The notes under the pieces were generated by a model. That model did no database searches and was not told the origin of the DNA. It saw only the letters and a program-made list of their open reading frames with translations. DNA of 64,000 nucleotides. It comes from Shewanella loihica PV-4. GTDB lineage: Bacteria; Pseudomonadota; Gammaproteobacteria; Enterobacterales; Shewanellaceae. Positions 36,708 through 47,324 of the stretch are shown here, piece after piece. Within the stretch, counting starts at the first letter, position 1; every line of letters begins with the position of its first letter. The stretch lies in assembly GCF_000016065.1 (NCBI RefSeq), contig NC_009092.1, forward strand, positions 2,604,001 through 2,668,000. The letters are read 5' to 3'. The position numbers were made by a program, and so were the translations under genes.

Positions 36708-37006
36708 TGTGGTACATGATCTCATCTCAAGATGTTGAAAACAGCTTAGAAAAACGCCTTCAAGCCCGTCCTGACCACCTAGCACGCCTGCAGGAGCTCT
36801 CTGACGAGGGTCGCCTGATGATCGCAGGTCCACACCCAGCTATCGACAGCGACAACCCAGGTGAAGCCGGCTTCACAGGTTCACTGGTAGTAGCCGAGTT
36901 CGACTCACTGGAAGCGGCGCAGGCCTGGGCAGACCAAGACCCATACGTGGCCGCCGGCGTTTACCAGAGCGTCATCGTAAAACCCTTTAAGCGCGTACTC
37001 CCTTAA
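36707..37006 (+). CDS. yciI: YciI-family protein
   Basis: 99-residue ferredoxin-like alpha+beta barrel protein. [19 protein letters not shown] start, then [11 protein letters not shown] (conserved R-x-x-H), [22 protein letters not shown] and [26 protein letters not shown], with the His/Asp pair suggested as active-site residues in the family. Function unknown. Coupled to yciB by TAATG. Confidence 0.94.
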   Translation: MWYMISSQDVENSLEKRLQARPDHLARLQELSDEGRLMIAGPHPAIDSDNPGEAGFTGSLVVAEFDSLEAAQAWADQDPYVAAGVYQSVIVKPFKRVLP

Positions 37007-37029
37007 CCCAAATCGCAGGAAGCAAGCAC

Positions 37030-37839
37030 TTGAAAATAGTTTCATTTAACATCAATGGTCTCAGAGCCAGACTGCACCAGCTACAGGCGCTGATCGACAG
37101 CCATAGCCCGGATATCATCGGCCTGCAGGAGACCAAGGTTCACGACGAGGCCTTCCCCCTTGCCGAGGTCGAGGCCATGGGCTATCAGGTGCACTACCAT
37201 GGTGGCAAGGCTCACTATGGCGTCGCCATGCTCTCCAAACTGCCACCGGTCAAGGTACAGAAGGGGTTCCCCACAGATGATGACGAGGCCCAGCGCCGAA
37301 TGATCATGGGCACCTTTACCCAAGCCAACGGCCGTCAACTGACGGTGCTCAACGGTTACTTCCCCCAGGGCGAGAACATCAGTCATGAAACCAAGTACCC
37401 GGCCAAGCGCAAGTTCTACCAAGATCTGATGCACTATCTGCAGCAGCACCATAGCCCAGATGAAGATATCGCCATCATAGGCGACATCAACATCTCGCCA
37501 ATCGATTTGGATATCGGCATAGGTGAAGTCAACGCCAAGCGTTGGTTGAAGACGGGTAAATGCAGCTTCCAGCCCGAAGAACGTGAGTGGCTACAGACGC
37601 TGCTGGATTGGGGATTAGTCGACACCTTCCGTCAGCTGCATCCAACACGCAGTGAGCGCTACTCCTGGTTCGACTATCGCAGCAAGGGTTTCGATGATAA
37701 CCGCGGCCTGCGCATCGACGTGATCCTGGCAACGCCGTCACTGGCTGAACGTCTGACCGAATCTGACGTAGATTATGATCTGCGCGGTATCGACAAGCCT
37801 TCCGATCATGCACCCATCTGGAGCTGCTTCAAAGATTAG
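37030..37839 (+). CDS. xthA: Exodeoxyribonuclease III
   Basis: AP endonuclease and 3'-5' exonuclease of base-excision repair. 269 residues starting at TTG 37030 behind AGGAAG. Active-site blocks: [13 protein letters not shown] (Asn), [15 protein letters not shown] (Glu), [23 protein letters not shown] (Asp, Asn), [23 protein letters not shown] and the C-terminal KPSDHAPIW (Asp-His). E. coli length is 268. Ends at a strong terminator; probably in the yciB-yciI-xthA unit. Confidence 0.95.
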   Translation: MKIVSFNINGLRARLHQLQALIDSHSPDIIGLQETKVHDEAFPLAEVEAMGYQVHYHGGKAHYGVAMLSKLPPVKVQKGFPTDDDEAQRRMIMGTFTQANGRQLTVLNGYFPQGENISHETKYPAKRKFYQDLMHYLQQHHSPDEDIAIIGDINISPIDLDIGIGEVNAKRWLKTGKCSFQPEEREWLQTLLDWGLVDTFRQLHPTRSERYSWFDYRSKGFDDNRGLRIDVILATPSLAERLTESDVDYDLRGIDKPSDHAPIWSCFKD

Positions 37840-37853
37840 AGCGTGATGGATCG

Positions 37854-37880
37854 AAAAAGGCGCCGAGGGCGCCTTTTTTA
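37854..37880. terminator. Bidirectional terminator
   Basis: A-run, GGCGCC-GAG-GGCGCC, T-run, between the converging xthA and chemoreceptor genes. Confidence 0.88.
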
Positions 37881-37914
37881 TTGAGTCACTTTTATAGACT
37901 ATTAATTCACCTAG

Positions 37915-39363
37915 CTACTGCAAGCGGTATTGCGACAGAATGCCATCCAGCTCAGTGGAAGATTGCTGCAGCTCGCTCGCCAAGACCACAGAACGCTCGG
38001 CGGTCTCCTTGATGGTCTGCGACTGGTCACGGATCTCATTGAGCTGCGAGGCGATATCCCGCGCCGACACGCTCTGCTCCTCCGCCGAAGCGGCGATCTG
38101 CGAGCTCATGTCGAACACCTGATCGATAGAATCGGCCATGGTATCCACATCGCTGCCCACTGACTCTATGGCCGCACGGCCAAGCTCGGCCTGCTCGACA
38201 ATCTCATGGGTAATATCCGCCAGCTGACCCGAGCCCGACTGCAGCCCCTCGATCATCGACTGTATCTCCACCGTCGCCTGCTGGGTGCGTCCCGCCAGGG
38301 TTCGAACCTCGTCGGCCACCACGGCAAAGCCACGGCCCTGCTCACCGGCACGCGCCGCCTCGATGGCCGCATTCAGCGCCAGCAGATTGGTCTGCTCGGA
38401 AATACCGTTGATGGTGGTCACCACGGCACCAATCTCTGTGGCGTTGCCCGACAGCTGATCCACCGCGCTGGATGCCGCATCTATCTGGCCAGTCAACTGG
38501 CCGATACGGCGCACCGCCTCGGCGATACGCTGCTTGCTGTCGGCCGCGGCCGTCGCATTATGCTTGGTATGATCTGAGGTGTTGGCCGCGTTATGGGACA
38601 CCTCTTCGATGGCGGCGGTCATCTGATCCATCGCCACGGCGACGGTATCGAGAAACTGATGCTGGAACTGCGCCAGCTCATCGTTCTGTTTCGCCTGCAG
38701 ATTAAACTCATCGGAGGCATTAGCGAGCGTCCTGGCATTGTTGCCTATGGCTTTGACCATCTCGCTCATGTTGTCCGCGTTTCGGTCGATCTCCCGGGCG
38801 ATAAGACTGAAGTCATCCTTACCGAAGAAATTGAGTCTGAAGGAGAGATCGCCATCGGCCAGCCGCTTGATAGCGATATACATGTCCCACAGACCGCCGC
38901 CCAGGGAGGTGGAGATCCAGTAACTCAGCTGATACAGCGGATAGAGGGCGATAAGGGCGACCCACAGCATCCACCAGGCATCGCTCTTGCCTTCGGCTTC
39001 CCAGGCGGCAACGTCCTGGCTCAGCTGCAGATATTGACCGGCGACCGGCGCGCTAGCGGTCACGCTATCACCGCGGCGCGACTGCTCATCACGAGATGCC
39101 AGCCTCAGGCTGTTGTCCTGGGCAAAACGCGCCAGCGCCTCACCACTTAAGCCCATCTGGCTCGCCACCTTGGCATAGGCATCGACGCTCGCCTGTACCC
39201 GGGCCGCCGAGCCGGCGTGCAATTGATTGTTGGCGGCATTTAAGTTCAACAAGGCGATGGTCAGGGTAATGGCCGTCACCATAGAGCAGACCACCCAAAA
39301 TTTACCGTTAAGACTGAGTTTGATCAGCAAGGCATCTATCTTTCTAAACTGGATAGCTTTCAT
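37915..39363 (-). CDS. Methyl-accepting chemotaxis protein
   Basis: 482-residue transmembrane chemoreceptor. TM1 at about 20-42 ([18 protein letters not shown]), a short periplasmic domain of about 85 residues, TM2 at about 127-150, a HAMP-like region ([21 protein letters not shown]), then the signalling domain with the hairpin tip [39 protein letters not shown]. The sensory domain resembles no family I recognise. No C-terminal NWETF-like pentapeptide. Monocistronic. Confidence 0.94.
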   Translation of the reverse strand: MKAIQFRKIDALLIKLSLNGKFWVVCSMVTAITLTIALLNLNAANNQLHAGSAARVQASVDAYAKVASQMGLSGEALARFAQDNSLRLASRDEQSRRGDSVTASAPVAGQYLQLSQDVAAWEAEGKSDAWWMLWVALIALYPLYQLSYWISTSLGGGLWDMYIAIKRLADGDLSFRLNFFGKDDFSLIAREIDRNADNMSEMVKAIGNNARTLANASDEFNLQAKQNDELAQFQHQFLDTVAVAMDQMTAAIEEVSHNAANTSDHTKHNATAAADSKQRIAEAVRRIGQLTGQIDAASSAVDQLSGNATEIGAVVTTINGISEQTNLLALNAAIEAARAGEQGRGFAVVADEVRTLAGRTQQATVEIQSMIEGLQSGSGQLADITHEIVEQAELGRAAIESVGSDVDTMADSIDQVFDMSSQIAASAEEQSVSARDIASQLNEIRDQSQTIKETAERSVVLASELQQSSTELDGILSQYRLQ

Positions 39364-39434
39364 GGAAACCCACTTGTTTATCAGGCTAAATTGACAATTT
39401 CTTTCGACCTACAGCATCAAGTTAAGCACAATTT

Positions 39435-39929
39435 TTATTGTTGAGCCTTGATTAGACGTAACTTTATGGCAGGTATAGTCTTGGCGGTAAAAGCCACCAT
39501 CTGTCCCGTTAGGAGTGTCATGGCATAACCCAACAGCGCACCTATCACGAGTGGCGGCAGTATGCTTGCCATATCGCCACCGAGGGCGAAGGTGATGCAG
39601 CAGCCGATGAAAGCGCCGGGAATAAAGGTGAGTCTTTGATAGCTGGCTTGCAGGCACATCAGGCTGGTAACGATACCCGTCAGCAGATAACCCACAAGCG
39701 GCGTATCGAAATAGCTACCACCGGAGATCACCACCCAGGCCCAGAACACGCCAGAGAGATTAGTGAACCAAGTCATTAACACCCCTTGAAAACCCTCCTT
39801 TGGCTGAGCGAAGAAAGTGCTACACGCGAGAAAGCCAACCCAAGTGACTAAGTGAAATGCATCGGCGACCCCTGCCCAAACGGCAGCAAGCAGCCCTGCA
39901 GATAATGCGACCTGCATACGATTTTCCAT
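39435..39929 (-). CDS. DUF1097 membrane protein
   Basis: 164-residue polytopic inner-membrane protein with about five hydrophobic segments and the DUF1097 features WTFTNLSGVFWAWVVISGG-like and FIPGAFIGCCITFALGGD. Function unknown. The 234 bases upstream (39930-40163) hold the iorB terminator but no recognised regulator site. Confidence 0.8.
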   Translation of the reverse strand: MENRMQVALSAGLLAAVWAGVADAFHLVTWVGFLACSTFFAQPKEGFQGVLMTWFTNLSGVFWAWVVISGGSYFDTPLVGYLLTGIVTSLMCLQASYQRLTFIPGAFIGCCITFALGGDMASILPPLVIGALLGYAMTLLTGQMVAFTAKTIPAIKLRLIKAQQ

Positions 39930-40102
39930 GTATGACCCCTCATTACATTGGAATATTATTTTTGGTTAAATTACTCCAAATTGAATGACAAAAACAGGAT
40001 CTAGGCCAAATAAACCGGATTAAATGTTATTGAATTGAAAAACCGGCACCATTTGTAGTAAAAGAACCAAAAATCGTGTCACAAATGCATAAGAACGGCG
40101 AG

Positions 40103-40135
40103 AAAAAAGCCAGTCGATATAACGACTGGCTTTAA
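40103..40135 (-). terminator. Terminator after iorB
   Basis: On the minus strand TTAAAGCCAGTCG-TTATAT-CGACTGGC followed by TTTTTT, 28 bases after the iorB stop. Confidence 0.88.
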
Positions 40136-40163
40136 TGGTCTACAGCCTATCTATGGATAGCGG

Positions 40164-42407
40164 CTAGATCTTGAAATGATCGCTCAGGGGCAGATCGCGA
40201 ATGCGCGTGCCACTGGCCGCATAGATGGCGTTAACGATACTGGGCGCGATGGGCGGTACGCCCGGCTCGCCCACCCCGGCGGGCGGCGCCATAGATGGCA
40301 CTAGGATGGTCTCTATCTCGGGGCATTGACTCATGCGCAGCAGCGGATAGTCATGAAAGTTAGACTGCTCTACACGTCCATCCTTAAAGCTAATGCGCCC
40401 CATCAGGGCGATGCTCAGACCAAACATCACGGCGCCTTCGAGCTGAGAGGCCACCCGGTCGGGGTTGACCAGGGTGCCGGCGTCTATGGCGATAACCGTC
40501 TTAAGCACCTTAAGCTGCTTATCCTGAGTCACCTCAACTAGGCTCGCGGCCGCCACATAGGCGGTAAAGCTGCGGTGCACCGCAAAGCCCCACCCCTGGC
40601 CTGCTTCAGGCTTAGCCATCTGCTTCACCTCCTGCTCCACCGCTGAGATCACCCCTTTATAACGGGCGGTGTCCACAGGGTGACGCTCTAGTGTCTCGCC
40701 ATAGTTGCCATAGTTGAACTGCTGATCGCTAAAGGTCTCCTGCCTGTCCTTACCCAGCAACTCGCGCCACATGGTATAGGTATCCAGGCCGCGTTTGTTC
40801 GCCAGCTCATCGACAAACACCCCTATGCCGAAGCCATGCTGAATGTTGCACACAGAGCGCATCCAGCCGATACGGGTATGGGCGCTGGCTTTTACCGACT
40901 CACAGCGCAGGCTATCGATGGCCAGAGGCACATCCACGAAGCCCAGATCCAGCTCGGAGGCGCTGGGTTCATCCACACCCTCGGCGAAGGTAGAACTGAT
41001 ACTGGGGAAGCCAGTGCGCTGCAATATGGCCTCGACCGCCTTGTCGCCGACTCTGGCCTTGAAATACTGGGCGCTGATGGCATGCAGGTAACCATTTTGC
41101 AGCTCATCTTCCCGGCTCCAGCACACCTTGACCGGCCGCCCTGTTTTTTGGGACAACAGCGCCGCCTCGACGCAGAAATCTGGCTTAGACTTGCGACCAA
41201 AGCCGCCCCCCAGCAGGGTCACATGCACTGTCACCTGCTCGGCCTGCAGCCCCAAGGCTGCGGCAACTGTGCCCTGGGCACTCTGAGGCGTCTGGGTCGA
41301 TGCCCAGATCTCGGCAGTCTTATCGGTCACGCTGGCGGCCGCCGCCGGTGGCTCCATCATGGCATGGGCCAGATAGGGCACGCTATAGACCGCCTCTATG
41401 GTCTTGTCCGCCGGCCAGCTCTGGCTCTGCTCGCCGAGCTGCCTGACGGGCTTGCCGCTCTTCTGCACCGCGCGCTTCAGCTGCGCCAGATAGGCGCTAG
41501 AATCGTGCCCATCGTTTGGCGAGTCACTCCAGCTAACCTTAAGCGCCTTGCGCCCCTGGGCCGCACTCCAGGAGTTAGTGGCCAGCACGGCCACGCCGCC
41601 CAGCGGCTGAAAGCTTGGCGCGCCCTGATGTCCCGGCAGGGGAATAACATCCACCACTCCGGCGACGGCGCGGGCCGCCTTATCATCGAGCTTGTCCACC
41701 TTACTGCCCAGCACCGGCGGGCGTACTATGCTGGCATAGAGCATGTTTTCCAGATGGATGTCGTAACCATACTCGGCGCTGCCGTCTAAAATCGCCTCCA
41801 TATCCACTATGGTGTGGCCCTTGCCGATATGGGTAAAGGCCTTCGCTGACTTGAGCTTAAGGCCGGTCACCTCAGGCAGCGGCAGCTTGGCGGCTGCCAT
41901 GGCCAGCTCACCGAAGCTGAGGCTGCGGCCGGAGGCCGAGTGAGTGACCTTGTTATCGGCTGTGCTCAGCTCGGCAACCGGCACCTTCAGACGTTCGGCC
42001 GCGGCCTGCTCCAGCATGGTACGCGCCATGGCGCCCATCTCGCGCATCTTGTCGAACCCCTTGCGTATGCTGCGAGAACCATCAGTATTCTGACTGCCGT
42101 AGCGTTTGTCGGCCAGCCCCTGCACCACCACGACCTTGTCCCAGTCCGCGCCCAGCTCGTCCGCCAGCACCTGAGGGATGCCGGTGCGGATCCCCTGCCC
42201 CATCTCAGAGCGGTGACAGGTAAGGTAGACCCTGTCATCCTCGCCGATGGCGATGAACAGGTTGAGGCGCGCCTCGCCGTTTTGGGCCAGCGCCATCGGG
42301 CTCCAGGCAAGGCCACTGGCTCCCAGGGCCAGACCGCCACCGGCCGCGCCGAACAGCTTTAACACATCCCGGCGACTGAAATTTTGTACCGCGCTGAACT
42401 GACTCAT
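40164..42407 (-). CDS. Molybdenum hydroxylase large subunit (IorB-like), Tat-exported
   Basis: 747-residue molybdopterin-binding subunit of the xanthine dehydrogenase family, isoquinoline-oxidoreductase (IorB) type with tandem MoCo-binding repeats. A Tat signal is visible: [24 protein letters not shown], with export near residue 40. Motifs: [53 protein letters not shown] and the catalytic glutamate in [18 protein letters not shown]. Substrate unknown, probably an aldehyde or N-heterocycle oxidised in the periplasm. Its partner iorA overlaps by 4 bp, and xdhC and mocA precede it. Confidence 0.9.
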   Translation of the reverse strand: MSQFSAVQNFSRRDVLKLFGAAGGGLALGASGLAWSPMALAQNGEARLNLFIAIGEDDRVYLTCHRSEMGQGIRTGIPQVLADELGADWDKVVVVQGLADKRYGSQNTDGSRSIRKGFDKMREMGAMARTMLEQAAAERLKVPVAELSTADNKVTHSASGRSLSFGELAMAAAKLPLPEVTGLKLKSAKAFTHIGKGHTIVDMEAILDGSAEYGYDIHLENMLYASIVRPPVLGSKVDKLDDKAARAVAGVVDVIPLPGHQGAPSFQPLGGVAVLATNSWSAAQGRKALKVSWSDSPNDGHDSSAYLAQLKRAVQKSGKPVRQLGEQSQSWPADKTIEAVYSVPYLAHAMMEPPAAAASVTDKTAEIWASTQTPQSAQGTVAAALGLQAEQVTVHVTLLGGGFGRKSKPDFCVEAALLSQKTGRPVKVCWSREDELQNGYLHAISAQYFKARVGDKAVEAILQRTGFPSISSTFAEGVDEPSASELDLGFVDVPLAIDSLRCESVKASAHTRIGWMRSVCNIQHGFGIGVFVDELANKRGLDTYTMWRELLGKDRQETFSDQQFNYGNYGETLERHPVDTARYKGVISAVEQEVKQMAKPEAGQGWGFAVHRSFTAYVAAASLVEVTQDKQLKVLKTVIAIDAGTLVNPDRVASQLEGAVMFGLSIALMGRISFKDGRVEQSNFHDYPLLRMSQCPEIETILVPSMAPPAGVGEPGVPPIAPSIVNAIYAASGTRIRDLPLSDHFKI

Positions 42408-42910
42408 GCCTCAATCTCCCTTAAGCTCTGCTCCCTTTCATTCAGATCAAGCTGAGCCGATGTGCCGCTCGCCTGTTTGATCGCCGCCTTGATGCGGGTA
42501 TAGGTGCCGCAGCGACACAGGTTGCCCACCATGGCCTCCTCTATCTGAGCATCGTTTGGCTGAGGATATTGACTCAGCAGCGCCGCCGCCGACATCAACT
42601 GCCCCGCCTGACAGTAGCCGCACTGGGGCACATTATTGTCGCGCCAGGCCTGCTTGAGGCCATCGGCCGCCAGCCCCTCTATGGTGGTCACCTGCTTGCC
42701 CTGCACCTGCTTTAGGCTGGTCAGACAGGCCCTGGCGGGCTCGCCATCGACATGTATGGTGCAGGCGCCACAGAGACCGGCGCCGCAGCCATACTTGGTG
42801 CCCGTCAGCCCCAGGAGATCTCTGATAGCCCAGAGCACGGGCATATTGGGATCGGCATCTAAGGTGTAATCTTTTCCGTTTATCTTGAGTCCGAGTTTCG
42901 ATTGGGACAT
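42404..42910 (-). CDS. Molybdenum hydroxylase [2Fe-2S] subunit (IorA-like)
   Basis: 168-residue iron-sulphur subunit. Start at ATG 42910 ([21 protein letters not shown]) with AAGGAG upstream. Plant-type cluster [15 protein letters not shown]...ARAC and the second cluster [10 protein letters not shown]...GNLCRCGTY, both complete. It has no signal peptide and would be exported bound to the large subunit's Tat signal. No FAD subunit gene nearby, so electrons probably pass to a cytochrome. Confidence 0.93.
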   Translation of the reverse strand: MSQSKLGLKINGKDYTLDADPNMPVLWAIRDLLGLTGTKYGCGAGLCGACTIHVDGEPARACLTSLKQVQGKQVTTIEGLAADGLKQAWRDNNVPQCGYCQAGQLMSAAALLSQYPQPNDAQIEEAMVGNLCRCGTYTRIKAAIKQASGTSAQLDLNEREQSLREIEA

Positions 42911-42989
42911 CAGTTTCTCCTTGTTGACCAATAGGCTATGGTTAACGGCCTTGCTTTAATTTGAATAGCTTTAATTCGAGTCGGTTGTG

Positions 42990-43736
42990 TCATTGGGCGC
43001 CCGCCTTGCTCCTCGCTAGGTACGCCATTAGCTGAGATCGGGTATCGATATCGACGCTAGCATCCTCCATCGCCATGGCGATGAGGCTGCCCTCCTGGTA
43101 GCGCCGGGACAAGAGGGCCTTGGCGCCGCGATCGCCGCTCAGATTAGACAGCGCCTCAAAATCGTCGAAATGAAACAGCGCTGGCGCCCCCAGAGTTAAC
43201 TCATAATAGGCACAAACCCGGGTGTTTGCCCGGGCGCGGGCGCGAAACAGCCCGAGGTAATCATCGGTCTCCAGCAGCAGCTGATCCCCAAGGGCGATCA
43301 ATAGCGTCTCGGCCAGCAGCGCCCTGGCCTCCTTGGCCGCCACCGCGATGGAGTGACCAAGCCCCCCTTGCCAATCTGGGTTATGCACTAGCTTAGCCGA
43401 TGGCGGCAGACAACTGGCCACCGCCTCATGGTGGGCACCGGTGATCACACAAAGACTCGCGCCCAATCTGGCTGCCACCTCGCTGAGCGCGCTATATTGA
43501 TGACCTATCAGGGTCGTCGGGGATGGACCGGCAACGAAATGAGCCACTATGTTTTTAGATTCAGTGGGCTTAGGTTCTGACGAAGCGCTTGCTAGGTCAT
43601 TAGCGATTAAATCATCACTCGCCAAGTCATCATTTGTTAGGAACTGCGCCAGCTTCACGCCGCCGAAACGTCGGCTCTCCCCCGCCGCCAGCAGGGCGAT
43701 CATCACCTTACCTTGGATACAGGTATCAGGCTTCAC
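42990..43736 (-). CDS. MocA-like molybdenum cofactor nucleotidyltransferase
   Basis: 248-residue NTP-transferase that probably makes molybdopterin cytosine dinucleotide for the IorAB hydroxylase. Starts with MIALLAAGESRRFGGVKLAQ (GxxxRFGxxK nucleotide loop); HNPDWQGGLGHSIAVA, IALGDQLLLETDDY and DRGAKALLSR follow. Between KLAQ and TTLIGHQ there is an insertion of about 45 residues with NDDLA/SDDLI/ANDLA pentads, absent in typical family members. Overlaps xdhC by 4 bp. Confidence 0.85.
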   Translation of the reverse strand: MKPDTCIQGKVMIALLAAGESRRFGGVKLAQFLTNDDLASDDLIANDLASASSEPKPTESKNIVAHFVAGPSPTTLIGHQYSALSEVAARLGASLCVITGAHHEAVASCLPPSAKLVHNPDWQGGLGHSIAVAAKEARALLAETLLIALGDQLLLETDDYLGLFRARARANTRVCAYYELTLGAPALFHFDDFEALSNLSGDRGAKALLSRRYQEGSLIAMAMEDASVDIDTRSQLMAYLARSKAGAQ

Positions 43737-44830
43737 GCCATCACCTCTTTAAGGGCGACCCGCTTGGCGCCGTGCAGCACGCCGTGACATTCGGACAATA
43801 TGGAGAGGGCTATCGAGGATGGCAGCTCGCCCCCTAACGCCAGGCCGGCCGGCGCCGAGAAATAGGCACCAAAGCTTGCGACCTCGAGCCCGGCAAGGGC
43901 CAGCACCCTGTCACGCCTATGGCCAGGGCCCAACAGCGCCAGGTAGCTAAGCTGCTTTGCGTGTTGATGAATTGCCGCCAGGGCCTTGGCATCCAACTCC
44001 AGGTTGTGTTGCATGACGATGGCGCCATCGAGACGGGTCCAGAAATTCTTGGGCAGCTCACTAACCGGCAGCTTGATGATGTTGGCGCCGACAAAATCAT
44101 ACTCCCTTGCATAGCTGGTGCGACGGTCGACCACATCCACTCGCCAACCCAGCTGCTGGGCAATCTGACACACGGGCTGGGCATCCAGGCCGCCGCCGAA
44201 GATAGCGATGCGATGATGCTCACGCAGGGGAACGACTAAACTCGCAGACTCACCTTGCACCGACTCATCTTGCAAAGATTGGCCTCGCACCGTTTCGCCC
44301 TGCATTGACTGGCCCTGTAAGATGCCCGGGCGGGGAAAATCGCTCAGTTGCCAGCCCGCCTTGGCATCATCCAGGGCCTGCTGGCTGGTCCACACCTTAG
44401 CGCCAAGGGAACCGGGCGATAATGATTCATCGGTGAGCATTAACTGATAATGGCATCGCCCCTGGCTGGCGAGCGCAGCCTTGAGCGCCTGAAAGTGCAG
44501 ATAGTGATTGGCGGCGCACAGGGGCAGCAGCATGAGATGAACGAGTCCGCCACAGCCCAGCTGATAGCTGGCATCGGCCTCGTCGGTGGCATCGTAACAG
44601 ACGCTGGCGGCCTGCCCGGTCTGGATCACCTTCTGGGCCCGGCGGCGCAGGTCGGCCTCCAAGCAGCCGCCGCTCACCAGGCCGACACTCTTACCCATAC
44701 CGTGGATCAGCATCATGGCGCCCACCTTGCGATAGGCCGAGCCCTCCACATGGGTCACCACGGCCAGCACCCAATCATCTTGGGGCGCCGCCGACCAGGC
44801 GTTGAGCAGATCTTCGATGTGATGTGACAT
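43733..44830 (-). CDS. XdhC/CoxI-family maturation factor
   Basis: 365 residues from ATG 44830 (MSHHIEDLLNAWSAAPQDDWVLA). N-terminal XdhC domain with VEGSAYRKVGAMMLIHGMGKSVGLVSGGCLEADL; C-terminal Rossmann domain with HHRIAIFGGGLDAQPV and LGPGHRRDRVL. XdhC-type proteins bind and insert the sulphurated molybdenum cofactor. Between the domains are five 15-bp repeats coding QGQSM-QGETV-RGQSL-QDESV-QGESA. First gene of the xdhC-mocA-iorA-iorB operon. Confidence 0.87.
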   Translation of the reverse strand: MSHHIEDLLNAWSAAPQDDWVLAVVTHVEGSAYRKVGAMMLIHGMGKSVGLVSGGCLEADLRRRAQKVIQTGQAASVCYDATDEADASYQLGCGGLVHLMLLPLCAANHYLHFQALKAALASQGRCHYQLMLTDESLSPGSLGAKVWTSQQALDDAKAGWQLSDFPRPGILQGQSMQGETVRGQSLQDESVQGESASLVVPLREHHRIAIFGGGLDAQPVCQIAQQLGWRVDVVDRRTSYAREYDFVGANIIKLPVSELPKNFWTRLDGAIVMQHNLELDAKALAAIHQHAKQLSYLALLGPGHRRDRVLALAGLEVASFGAYFSAPAGLALGGELPSSIALSILSECHGVLHGAKRVALKEVMA

Positions 44831-44929
44831 ATCCCTGTGTCTCTTAGGCAAAATTAAGGACTAATGCCTTAACCTAGCAGACACAGAAATAAAAAACAGA
44901 CTCAAAGCGTTGCAAAAGATTTCACAACG

Positions 44930-44961
44930 AAAAAACGGCGATTCGAATGAACCGCCGTCTT
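44930..44961 (-). terminator. Terminator after the metallo-beta-lactamase gene
   Basis: On the minus strand GACGGCG-GTTCATTCGAAT-CGCCGT then six Ts, 46 bases after the hydrolase stop. Confidence 0.8.
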
Positions 44962-45006
44962 AAAACAAGCATTTAGAATCCTGATTATCAAGATTAGTTA
45001 GTGAGA

Positions 45007-45651
45007 TCAGTTCAGCAGTTGATCCGCTACGAAGGGGTTTTGCTGCCGCTCGGCGCCGAAGGTCGAGATGGGGCCATGGCCGGGAATAAAGCTAACCTCA
45101 CGGCCCAAAGGCCAGAGCACCTGAGTGATGGAATTTATCAGATCCGTATGACTCGACTGGGGGAAATCAGTACGGCCGATAGAGCCCTTAAACAGCACAT
45201 CACCCACCCAGGCCAGCTTGTCGGCCTCACTGTAGAACACGATATGGCCCGGCGTATGCCCAGGGCAATGCAGGACTTCCAAGGTCTGCTCGCCCACTGT
45301 GACACGATCGCCCGAAATAAGATACTGGGCCGGCTCGAAGGCGGCAACGGGCAGAAACCCAAAGTGCTTGCTCTGTTGCGGCAGGGTCTCCAGCCAGAAG
45401 GCATCGTCCTTATGGGGGCCTATGATGGGCACACCCGCCGCGTCGGCCAGCGCCTTAGCGCCACCCACATGGTCGATATGCCCATGGGTGAGCAAGATCT
45501 TCTCCAGGGTCAGGCCATGATGGGCCAGCTGCTGCTGGATCCGCTCTATGTCGCCACCCGGGTCGACCACGGCCGCCTGTTTGGTTTTTTCACACCAGAT
45601 GATGCTGCAATTTTGCTGAAATGGCGTCACAGGCACAATTTGATACTTCAT
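45007..45651 (-). CDS. Metallo-beta-lactamase-fold hydrolase (glyoxalase II-like, YcbL group)
   Basis: 214 residues from ATG 45651 (MKYQIVPVTPFQQNCSIIWCEK). The metal-binding THGHIDHVGGA, CPGHTPGHI and GDVLFKGSIGRTDFP motifs and the C-terminal GHGP histidine are present. Length and sequence resemble the YcbL/GloC group, which hydrolyses S-D-lactoylglutathione or similar thioesters with modest activity. Alone on the minus strand, divergent from the iminopeptidase. Confidence 0.9.
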   Translation of the reverse strand: MKYQIVPVTPFQQNCSIIWCEKTKQAAVVDPGGDIERIQQQLAHHGLTLEKILLTHGHIDHVGGAKALADAAGVPIIGPHKDDAFWLETLPQQSKHFGFLPVAAFEPAQYLISGDRVTVGEQTLEVLHCPGHTPGHIVFYSEADKLAWVGDVLFKGSIGRTDFPQSSHTDLINSITQVLWPLGREVSFIPGHGPISTFGAERQQNPFVADQLLN

Positions 45652-45837
45652 CTTATTCTTTCCACTTTCATCCACCCCGGCATAGGTTAAATCATCGGGT
45701 TGGGATTCTCTAACGGCACTGACAAAAAGATTGATCTAGGATAACCTATCCGCGTCATTTAGTACCCTATTGCCTGACATTAGCGCACATTTATTCATCA
45801 AAAAGCATTACCAACAAGAATCAATTAAAGGCTCATC

Positions 45838-47127
45838 ATGTCCGATCTACAACGCCTCGCCGGCATCCATTGCCGCAAACACTTTTTTTCGCTGCCATTG
45901 GATCACCAAGCCCCAGATGGCGAGTGCATCACTGTCTTCGCCCGGGAGTTAGTGGCGCCTGAACACACAGATAGCAATCTGCCTTATCTGGTCTACTTCC
46001 AGGGTGGTCCGGGCTTTGGCGCCATCAGACCCGCGGCCAACGGCGGCTGGATAAAGCGCGCCCTGCAGGAATATCGCGTCTTGCTGCTGGATCAGCGCGG
46101 CACAGGCCTCTCTAGCCCGATCAACTATGCCTCACTGGCCCATCTGGACTCACAAGCCCAGGCCGACTACCTCAGCCATTTTCGCGCCGACAGCATCATC
46201 CAGGATGCCGAGCTTATCAGGGCACAGCTGATTGGCGATGAGAAGTGGAGCATACTCGGTCAAAGCTTCGGCGGCTTCTGCGTGCTGAAATACCTAAACG
46301 ATGCGCCCCATGGCCTGCATGAAGCCTATATCACGGGCGGCATCCCTTCGCTGACCCGCAGCGCCGATGAGGTCTATCAGGCCACCTACAAGCGAGCGCT
46401 GGCCAAGAACCAGGACTTCTTCGCCCGTTTCCCCGACGCGCAAGCTCTGGTTAAACGCCTGGCCGCCTACCTGCAACAGAACGAGGTGCGCATCGCCACC
46501 GGCGAGCGCCTCACTGTGGAGATGCTGCAGCTTCTGGGGATCAATATCGGCATGGAGCAAGGCGGCGAGCCCGTCTATTACCTGCTGGAACAGGCGTTGA
46601 TAGAGACGGCCAAGGGCACTCAAGTCAACCCACTGTTTTTGGCTCACTTCTGCCAGCTATTGGACTTTAACACCAACCCCATCTTCGCTCTGCTACACGA
46701 GAGCATCTACTGTCAGCAAGAGGCGTCGAGCTGGGCGGCCCATAGGGTAAGACAGACCTATGAAAAGTTTAACTACCAGGCGGACAAGCCCTTCCTGTTT
46801 ACCGGCGAGATGGTCTACCCCTGGTTCTTCGATCAGTTCACCAACCTCAAGCCGCTGAAACACGCGGCGCACCTGCTGGCAGACAAGGCCGACTGGCCCA
46901 TGCTGTACGATCCCGCCAAACTGGCCGACAATCAGGTGCCGGTAGCGGCGGCCATCTACAGCGAAGATATGTTCGTGGAGATGAATTACAGCCTGGAGAC
47001 GGCGGCTCAGGTGGGTAACCTGAAGTACTGGCTCACCTCTGAATATGAGCATAATGGCATCCGTATGGATGGGGAGCATATTTTGGATAGGTTGATTGGG
47101 ATTAATCGAGGGGAGAGACTCAGGTAA
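45838..47127 (+). CDS. Proline iminopeptidase (peptidase S33)
   Basis: 429-residue alpha/beta hydrolase that removes N-terminal proline from peptides. YFQGGPGFGAIRP contains the oxyanion HGGPG-like motif, LLDQRGTGLSSP is typical of prolyl aminopeptidases, the nucleophile Ser is in ILGQSFGGFC (about 140) and the likely catalytic His in SEYEHNGIRMDG (about 405). No signal peptide. It is the last core gene before the accessory region and ends at a terminator. Confidence 0.9.
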   Translation: MSDLQRLAGIHCRKHFFSLPLDHQAPDGECITVFARELVAPEHTDSNLPYLVYFQGGPGFGAIRPAANGGWIKRALQEYRVLLLDQRGTGLSSPINYASLAHLDSQAQADYLSHFRADSIIQDAELIRAQLIGDEKWSILGQSFGGFCVLKYLNDAPHGLHEAYITGGIPSLTRSADEVYQATYKRALAKNQDFFARFPDAQALVKRLAAYLQQNEVRIATGERLTVEMLQLLGINIGMEQGGEPVYYLLEQALIETAKGTQVNPLFLAHFCQLLDFNTNPIFALLHESIYCQQEASSWAAHRVRQTYEKFNYQADKPFLFTGEMVYPWFFDQFTNLKPLKHAAHLLADKADWPMLYDPAKLADNQVPVAAAIYSEDMFVEMNYSLETAAQVGNLKYWLTSEYEHNGIRMDGEHILDRLIGINRGERLR

Positions 47128-47135
47128 ATCTTCTC

Positions 47136-47158
47136 GGGGCGTATCGCTCGCCCCTTTT
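47136..47158 (+). terminator. Terminator after the iminopeptidase
   Basis: GGGGCG-TATCGCT-CGCCCC followed by TTTT, 9 bases past the stop codon. Confidence 0.75.
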
Positions 47159-47324
47159 CCCCTGCTCTATCTCTTGATCATTTGCTGTTTCATTCGGCGG
47201 CTCGAACATCGAGGCTATTTCGCATGTCTAGCATAATTATTTTAGCCGTTGGTGGTGTTGGCTTTTGTTAGGGTGTTTTGAAGGTCGTACCTTCATTGCT
47301 GTTAATTGCCTGCGGCAGGCTTAT

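Noticed and set aside
40836..41789. 317-codon plus-strand frame inside iorB
   Set aside because: Antisense to a clear molybdenum hydroxylase gene; composition-driven open frame in GC-rich coding sequence.
45001..45690. 229-codon plus-strand frame over the metallo-beta-lactamase gene
   Set aside because: Antisense to a gene with complete metal-binding motifs; no recognisable features itself.
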